Source: S146-42 sp965371965 (lineage in GTDB: Bacteria; Planctomycetota; Phycisphaerae; Phycisphaerales; UBA1924). From it: DNA of 57,366 nucleotides. This document shows, piece by piece, positions 52,634-57,366 of the stretch. Each line of letters starts with the position of its first letter. Within the stretch, counting starts at the first letter, position 1. Under the pieces are notes generated by a model. It did no database searches. It saw only the letters and a list, made by a program, of their open reading frames with translations, and had not been told where the DNA came from. The position numbers were made by a program, and so were the translations under genes. Where the stretch lies: assembly GCA_965371965.1 (NCBI GenBank), contig CBDVAM010000008.1:1-57366 (forward strand), given 5' to 3'.

Positions 52634-52668
52634 AGAGACGAAGAGATGAAGAGACGGAGAGACGAAGT
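52634..52668. repeat. GAGACGAAGAGATGAA low-complexity repeat
   Basis: Repeated GAGACGAAG / GATGAAGAGACGGA units between the deoC start and the hydrolase stop. No gene is in this gap. Confidence 0.55.
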
Positions 52669-52726
52669 GAGGGCGGGTGAGGGAGCCATTGGGCGACGCG
52701 ATCGCGAGCTTGCGCTCACGGCTCTG

Positions 52727-53623
52727 TTAGCGCGTTGATTCGATCTCTGTGAGGAACTTCCGCACAACGCGCTCGCACTGTTCGCGTGGCCCGTCCTCGG
52801 TCCACAAGCCGTTGTGATCGCCGTTCTCGATCACGGCTAGCTGCCCATCGGGAGCGGCGGCCGCGATTTCTTGACCGTCCTCGAGCGGGCTGATCTCGTC
52901 GTGCTCGCCGTGGAGTACCAGCAAGGGGCAGCCTAACTCCGCGGCGTGCACGGCCCGGTCAAACCTCGCCCGCACAAGCCGCCGATTGAACGCGAGATTG
53001 AGCAGCCAGAAGGTGGGCAACAGGTTCAGCCTGTATGGCAGGCGCTGGGCCCGCATCACGTTCCTGGCCGGCGTCGGGGCGAGCCGATACGGGGCCTCCG
53101 CGATCACGCCCGCGATTCGATCGTCGTGTGCCGCGAACTCGATGGCAAGACCAGCGCCGAGCGACCAGCCGAAGAGCACGATCGAATGCTGAGTTTCCAT
53201 CGCGTCCAGCAACGCCGAGATGTCCGCGGGCTCTCGCACACCGAGCGAACAGATCCCCGGCGACTCGCCGTGCCCGGGCAGATCGATTGCGACGATGCGC
53301 GAGCAACACGGGCTGCACGCGCCGACTCGCACGAGCGAGCCGATCCGCGAGTCGTCCCAGCCGTGCACCATCACGACAACTGGGCCGTCCTCGTCTTCGC
53401 CCCGCATGTCCCAGGCGGGCAACTCATGGGCGCGGCTTTGGACGGACCATGTCTCGAACGCGATCGGAGGCGAGAGTTCGCCGGGGTCTCCCGCGAGCCC
53501 CTTGGCCACGGCGCTGGCATAGGTCCGCCTGCGCGGATGGGTCATCGCCCACGCGGTGTAGACGATGGCGCCGCACACGGCAAGCAGGAATCCGATCGCA
53601 AGGAGGATGAGCAGATTCAGCAC
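52727..53623 (-). CDS. Alpha/beta hydrolase, membrane-anchored
   Basis: A 298-residue protein. Residues 1-27 form an N-terminal membrane helix. The hydrolase fold follows: oxyanion-hole HGWDD near 107, a nucleophile elbow GWSLG near 156, the acid in LHGEHDEISP near 244, and the histidine in GDHNGLW near 270. The substrate cannot be deduced. The GTG start has TATCGT six bases upstream. It lies between deoC and rseP on the same strand. Confidence 0.85.
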   Translation of the reverse strand: MLNLLILLAIGFLLAVCGAIVYTAWAMTHPRRRTYASAVAKGLAGDPGELSPPIAFETWSVQSRAHELPAWDMRGEDEDGPVVVMVHGWDDSRIGSLVRVGACSPCCSRIVAIDLPGHGESPGICSLGVREPADISALLDAMETQHSIVLFGWSLGAGLAIEFAAHDDRIAGVIAEAPYRLAPTPARNVMRAQRLPYRLNLLPTFWLLNLAFNRRLVRARFDRAVHAAELGCPLLVLHGEHDEISPLEDGQEIAAAAPDGQLAVIENGDHNGLWTEDGPREQCERVVRKFLTEIESTR

Positions 53624-53629
53624 GCGACG

Positions 53630-53635
53630 ACGATA
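53630..53635 (-). promoter_or_regulatory. Putative -10 element of the hydrolase gene, leaderless type
   Basis: TATCGT on the minus strand, six bases before the GTG start. No Shine-Dalgarno is visible. Confidence 0.4.
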
Positions 53636-53689
53636 GGGATCGGTTGGAAGCGGGGTCGCGGTGAGTTCTCGAAGAGGTCAAACGCAAAG

Positions 53690-53715
53690 GAGGCCCTGGC
53701 GCAAGCCGGGGCTCT
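53690..53715. repeat. Dispersed 26-bp repeat
   Basis: Reverse complement of 51801-51826 in deoC with one mismatch in 26 bases. It lies in the gap between the hydrolase and rseP. Confidence 0.75.
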
Positions 53716-53786
53716 TCGGTGCGTTCAAAGCGCCCGCAGCAAACGACTCAATACAAGCCCACGCTCGCGCGAGGGCCTCTTGTCCA

Positions 53787-55946
53787 TCAACCCGCGACCA
53801 ACCCCACGATGTCGTTGTACGTCACCACCACGAACAGAACCCCGATGAGCGCCAGCCCCGCCAGCGTCAGTGCGTTCTGCAACCCGATGGGAACCGCCCT
53901 GCCCCGGATCGCCTCGTAGACCAGCATCAGGAACTGCCCGCCGTCCACGATCGGCAGCGGCAGGAAGTTGATCACCGCCAGGTTCACGCTCACAAGGGCG
54001 AGGAAGAACAGCAGCCAGATGAAGCCGCGCTCGGCGATCCGCGTGCCAAGGTGGGCGATCCCGACGGGTCCTTTCAAGTGCTCAACCTTGACGGTGCCCT
54101 GGAACAGGCGTGCGAAGGTCACATATGTGGTCAGCATGACCCGCTTGGTCTCGTGCAGGCCCAGGCCGACCGATTCGATCGGATTCGATCCCTTGAGCGT
54201 CTTCTGTTCGAGATCGAATACGCCCATACCGAACGGCGCGTGCCACGACAGGTCGTGCAGCTCTTGGAGATCAGCGCGAGCGATCGTCCATTCGAGATGT
54301 TCGATTGCGAGAGCGCCGTCGTCCTGTGCGGGCAGCGCCAGGCTCACGTCCAGGGCCACCGTCGCCGACTCGGCACCGCTCGCCCATGCCTCGCGCGTCG
54401 CATTTCGCAGCGCCTCGCGGATGTCGCCGAAGTTCTCGACCGGCACGCCTGCGATGGCCTCGATCGTCGATCCGGCCAGGAGCGATAGCCGCGCTGCCGA
54501 GGGAACCGTGCCCTCCGCGTCGGCCTCAATCGCCCAGATCTGCTCGGGTGGTCGCGCGATCCGAGCAGACAGATCGGCGGTGTCTCCTGAGAGGAACCCA
54601 ACACGCGGTGTCTTCCCACCGCTCACGCTCACCATGAGTTCGACTTCCTCCGAGGATCCATCATCGTTCCGTCGGAGCACGGTTATGGGGATCTTCTTTC
54701 CCGCGTTGCGTCTGATCTCGCCCATGCCCTGGGCGGGGCTAGGAAACTCGATCTCACCGATCCGCAGAAACTCATCGCCGTCGCGAAGGCCCTGACCAAG
54801 TGCCCGCTTCTCGGCCTTCAGGACCCGCATCAGCGGCTGGAGCCCCAGCACATGCTCCACGATCCGGCGGGAGTCGGCCTTGGGTCCGTCGAGAAAGCCG
54901 AGTTGGAGATCGGGCTCGGGCTGGATCGTCTTGTGTACGTCGTTCGAGCCGTCTGAGAAGACAAGCTCGAGCGGACGCCCATCGGACGCGCGGATCGCCT
55001 GGCGGAGGTCGTCGGGGCCGGTGATGGTCTCATCATCGCCGATGGCGACCAACTCCATGCCCGGCTCGACGCCGTCAAGATCGACGAGCGCGAGCAACTC
55101 TCGCATCTGCGCAACCTGGGAAGGCCTTACCGGGGACATGACCATCGCCGAGCGTGCCGGCTCGACGCCGATCTCCAGCAGCCCTGTGAGGCCGCCGGGC
55201 TCGGGCAAGATGTCAAAGGCCAGCGGCTCGCCAAAGCCCTCTCTTTGGACGACGATCTCTACGGTGTCCCCGCCGCGTGCCATCGCGACAGCGAGGACGA
55301 GATCATTGAAGCTGTTTGGCTCCTCGCCGTTGATCGAGAGAATCTCGTCGCCGGCGCGCAGGCCGGTCTCATCGACGCCGAGGGCTTGCGCGTTGCGTGC
55401 GATGGCGTTGGCCGCGGGCGAATCCAGTGCGACGCCGCCGACCTTCGCCGGCTCGGTCTGGATACCGATGGTGTAGACCAGGACGAACAGCACGGCGGCG
55501 GTGATGATGTTCGCGATCACGCCCGCGCTGATGACGACCATGCGCTTCCAGGGCTTGGTGTTCTGGTAGCTGTCGGGTGCCTGCGAGACCGCACCGGGAT
55601 TGAGATCTTCCTGGCCGAGCATCTTGACATAGCCGCCCAGGGGCAGCCAGTTGAATCGGTACTCGGTGGGGCTGATCGCACTCGGATCGGCGTCGTTCGA
55701 TCCCTCCCTCTCGCGGCGCAGGATGTCGAAGTACTCCCGCTCGCTGGAGCCCCTGCGAAATCCCATCCCGCGCCGATAGCTCGCCGCCGCCGGCCCGAAG
55801 CCGATCGCAAAGGCAAGCACGCGGATCCCCGCCCACCTGGCGGCGACAAAGTGGCCAAGCTCATGGATGAAGATGATCAGCCCGAAGCCGAAGATCACGA
55901 GCGCCAGATCCAGGCCCATGCCCAGAGTATTGAGAATACCGGTCAT
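53787..55946 (-). CDS. rseP: Site-2 zinc metalloprotease RseP, enlarged
   Basis: A 719-residue intramembrane protease, against about 450 in E. coli. The zinc site HELGH is at residues 28-32 in the first membrane helix; the third ligand region is INFLPLPIVDGGQFLM near the C-terminus. Between them lie more than one PDZ-like domain (for example SPAANAI...GLRAGDEILSINGEE) and additional periplasmic sequence that accounts for the extra length. It cuts anti-sigma factors or signal-peptide remnants in the membrane in other bacteria. ATG 55946 has TAGGAT five bases upstream. Confidence 0.92.
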   Translation of the reverse strand: MTGILNTLGMGLDLALVIFGFGLIIFIHELGHFVAARWAGIRVLAFAIGFGPAAASYRRGMGFRRGSSEREYFDILRREREGSNDADPSAISPTEYRFNWLPLGGYVKMLGQEDLNPGAVSQAPDSYQNTKPWKRMVVISAGVIANIITAAVLFVLVYTIGIQTEPAKVGGVALDSPAANAIARNAQALGVDETGLRAGDEILSINGEEPNSFNDLVLAVAMARGGDTVEIVVQREGFGEPLAFDILPEPGGLTGLLEIGVEPARSAMVMSPVRPSQVAQMRELLALVDLDGVEPGMELVAIGDDETITGPDDLRQAIRASDGRPLELVFSDGSNDVHKTIQPEPDLQLGFLDGPKADSRRIVEHVLGLQPLMRVLKAEKRALGQGLRDGDEFLRIGEIEFPSPAQGMGEIRRNAGKKIPITVLRRNDDGSSEEVELMVSVSGGKTPRVGFLSGDTADLSARIARPPEQIWAIEADAEGTVPSAARLSLLAGSTIEAIAGVPVENFGDIREALRNATREAWASGAESATVALDVSLALPAQDDGALAIEHLEWTIARADLQELHDLSWHAPFGMGVFDLEQKTLKGSNPIESVGLGLHETKRVMLTTYVTFARLFQGTVKVEHLKGPVGIAHLGTRIAERGFIWLLFFLALVSVNLAVINFLPLPIVDGGQFLMLVYEAIRGRAVPIGLQNALTLAGLALIGVLFVVVTYNDIVGLVAG

Positions 55947-55951
55947 GGGAG

Positions 55952-55957
55952 ATCCTA
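55952..55957 (-). promoter_or_regulatory. Putative -10 element of rseP, leaderless type
   Basis: TAGGAT on the minus strand, five bases before the rseP ATG. The intervening CTCCC offers no Shine-Dalgarno. Confidence 0.45.
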
Positions 55958-56021
55958 TCGGTCGATCGTCGCGCCGGTTCGCTCAATAACCACTTTGAGA
56001 CCAACAGCGCCAGTTGTAGGC

Positions 56022-56053
56022 AAAGGAAACAGGCCCGGACATGCGTCCGGGCC
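56022..56053 (-). terminator. Probable terminator after the redoxin-like gene
   Basis: A perfect 9-bp stem GGCCCGGAC / GTCCGGGCC with a 4-base loop, followed on the minus strand by TGTTTCCTTT. It lies about 27 bases after the stop codon. Confidence 0.6.
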
Positions 56054-56079
56054 CGCTGGAAGCGAATCGAGATCGGGAA

Positions 56080-56739
56080 TCAATACTTGACCGCGCAGCC
56101 GTACGGCTTGGACTTGCTGACCTCAACGGTCTCGCCTGCGAGGTGCGACTTCAGGCCCTCGAGGACGTAGTTGGTCCGCTCATCCATCGCTTTGCCTTTA
56201 CCCTCGGAGGTCTTGGCGTTGTCGATGGCGCCGCGATAGATGAGGATCCCGTCCTTGGAGATAATCCGCATGTCGGGGGTGGTCTTTGCGCCGAACATGC
56301 GACCGATGTTGCCCTTTTCGTCGAGCAGCAGCGGGTAGTCCATCTTGTAGTCCTTGCGGGCGGTCTGGTTGCGCTCAAGGCCCGCGCCCTGCTTGCCCTC
56401 GGCCCCAGAGTTGATCGCCAGCCAGACCACGCCGTTCTCCTTGGCGAAACCCGCGGTCTTGATCATGTTCTGGCTGGACACATAGTGCTGCTTGACGATC
56501 GGGCAATCGGGGTTGAACCATTCCAGGACCACCACTTTGCCGTCGTCTAGATACTTCTGGAGGTCGTGCTTGTTGCCCTCGGTATCCTTCAGCACGAAGT
56601 TCTGGACCTTCTCGCCGACCTTGACCGCCGGTTTGTCGCCGACCGATGCCGACGCCACCGGCTGGGCGGCGGCCATGGCGAGCGTCGAGAGTCCCGCAGC
56701 CAGAACTGCGCCAATCTTGGTCATCCGTCCCTTGTTCAT
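56080..56739 (-). CDS. Exported redoxin/peroxiredoxin-like protein
   Basis: A 219-residue protein with a signal peptide (about 1-30, AMAAAQPVASA). The thioredoxin fold has a single resolving-type cysteine C79 in LEWFNPDCPIVKQHY, instead of CxxC. The C-terminus KPYGCAVKY carries a second conserved cysteine (C215); this ending is typical of PRX-like exported proteins in planctomycetes. It probably handles thiols in the periplasm. ATG 56739 has GGAG seven bases upstream and is preferred over an adjacent GTG. Confidence 0.85.
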   Translation of the reverse strand: MNKGRMTKIGAVLAAGLSTLAMAAAQPVASASVGDKPAVKVGEKVQNFVLKDTEGNKHDLQKYLDDGKVVVLEWFNPDCPIVKQHYVSSQNMIKTAGFAKENGVVWLAINSGAEGKQGAGLERNQTARKDYKMDYPLLLDEKGNIGRMFGAKTTPDMRIISKDGILIYRGAIDNAKTSEGKGKAMDERTNYVLEGLKSHLAGETVEVSKSKPYGCAVKY

Positions 56740-56756
56740 CACACGACTCCTGCATG

Positions 56757-56774
56757 GTGACGCCCGGGCGTCAC
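56757..56774. promoter_or_regulatory. Perfect 18-bp palindrome in the leader
   Basis: GTGACGCCC followed directly by its reverse complement GGGCGTCAC, between the putative promoter and the redoxin-like start codon. It may be an operator or an mRNA hairpin near the ribosome-binding site. Confidence 0.45.
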
Positions 56775-56802
56775 GGTGTCAGGGGCGAATCACCCCACGA
56801 AA

Positions 56803-56811
56803 ATCATACCA
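56803..56811 (-). promoter_or_regulatory. Extended -10 promoter of the redoxin-like gene
   Basis: TGGTATGAT on the minus strand: an extended -10 (TGn) with a TATGAT hexamer matching five of six positions. It would give a leader of about 60 bases. Confidence 0.5.
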
Positions 56812-57366
56812 TCATCCGTCCCGACCGTCGGGATTCCCGCCCCCGTGCGTACCGCCCGCATGAGGCCACGGTTGAGGGCCATCCACGGATTCCATCCAGG
56901 GACGCCAGCCGATCGCCGGCGAGGGCCTTCGATTCTGGGTCGATCCGACCGCCAGATCAATGGCCACCAGGGCCGGCCTTGGATCATCGTCCGCTCTGGG
57001 CACACGCAGGACGCCCGTGATGGCGCCATCGGTTTCCAGGTGGAGCCTCAACTCACCGGAATCGCCCACCGGGTCGCTGAACCGGTCCATGAGCGACGTG
57101 CTGGTCGCGTGGGGGTAGAACTCGATGCGACCCGGGTGCTCGCTCTTGACCACCAGCGTCCGCCCCTCCCACGCCAGCGAGAGCCCGACCTTGGATGCAT
57201 CACCCAGCAGCGGGACCGGCGTTCGCTTCAGAGCCCGCCGAAAGCTCGCGGCGTCGTGCGATACAGACGCCTTCGAGACGACCGGAAGCTCGATCGAGAG
57301 GCGGGGGGGGCCCGGGGCGGCCGCCCCAGCGCGCACCCCCCCCCCCCCCGAGGCCCAGCGAGGAAG
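56812..57366 (-). CDS. Hypothetical protein, 5' end cut by the window edge
   Basis: The frame is open to the window end, so the start is unknown; a GTG at 57336 is one option. About 170 residues are readable. I do not recognise a family. There are beta-strand-like stretches (GLSLAWEGRTLVVKSEHPGRIEFYP is split here as GLSLAWEGRTLVV and HPGRIEFYPHA), and LHLETDGAITGVLRVP, with a glycine/histidine-rich tail. A 14-base C run and a nearby G run close to the edge make the frame upstream of 57336 unreliable. Confidence 0.5.
   Translation of the reverse strand, partial: LPRWASGGGGVRAGAAAPGPPRLSIELPVVSKASVSHDAASFRRALKRTPVPLLGDASKVGLSLAWEGRTLVVKSEHPGRIEFYPHATSTSLMDRFSDPVGDSGELRLHLETDGAITGVLRVPRADDDPRPALVAIDLAVGSTQNRRPSPAIGWRPWMESVDGPQPWPHAGGTHGGGNPDGRDG
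57303..57349. other. Homopolymer-rich contig edge
   Basis: An 8-base G run (57303-57310) and a 14-base C run (57336-57349) within strongly GC-rich sequence. This looks like a low-quality assembly end rather than biology. Confidence 0.5.

Overview
The window looks like chromosomal DNA of a planctomycete, most likely class Phycisphaerae. This is an inference from four things. The base composition is GC-rich. There is a secreted metalloprotease with a C-terminal dockerin-like domain. There are several paralogous small membrane proteins ending in a CxxCGY...CPECG zinc ribbon. Short palindromic repeats are scattered between genes and even inside one gene. No rRNA, tRNA, CRISPR array or insertion sequence was recognised.

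Layout. 1-445 is a repeat-rich stretch without a gene. 446-8860 holds a pRiA4b ORF-3-like gene, a secreted M43-type metalloprotease, the putrescine pair speA-speB, a lower-GC TIR-like/deoxyribosyltransferase-like effector candidate (5970-7109), and a succinate-semialdehyde dehydrogenase. 9088-24659 is an envelope module on the + strand: BlaI-type repressor, M56 sensor protease, giant TPR protein, ExbB and ExbD, an 1804-residue fusion protein (TolB-like propeller, membrane segments, repetitive acidic linker, terpene-cyclase-like toroid, carboxypeptidase-regulatory-like domain) and a secreted zinc metalloprotease, closed by a clear intrinsic terminator. 24772-29782 (- strand) carries uppS, purA, cdsA and an exported protein of unknown function, plus a tiny zinc-ribbon gene on the + strand.

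30037-44718 is the S10-spc-alpha ribosomal supercluster from rpsJ to rplQ with secY and rpoA. rpmD, adk, map, infA and rpsD are missing from their usual places. It has local oddities: a terminator-like hairpin after rpsJ, a structured 283-base gap before rplD, an L22 with an N-terminal helix-turn-helix-like extension, a short S14 that has lost three of four zinc cysteines, and an L17 with an insertion and tail. pheS follows.

45851-55946 (- strand) is a deoxyribose/aldehyde cluster: rseP, an alpha/beta hydrolase, deoC with two repeat-derived in-frame insertions, three paralogous membrane zinc-ribbon genes, a full-length aldehyde dehydrogenase, and a short one lacking the catalytic half. Two small cassettes, each a 142-codon gene between perfect inverted repeats (31 and 37 bp), sit directly after the stop codons of the two aldehyde dehydrogenases; one encodes a GxxExxY (PDDEXK-like) protein. 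The window ends with a redoxin-like exported protein and a truncated gene at a probable contig edge.

The observations I rate highest are the twin inverted-repeat cassettes, the lower-GC effector candidate, the L22-HTH fusion, the 1804-residue fusion protein, and a TAnnnT element placed 5-6 bases before the start codon of at least seven genes, which suggests leaderless transcription.
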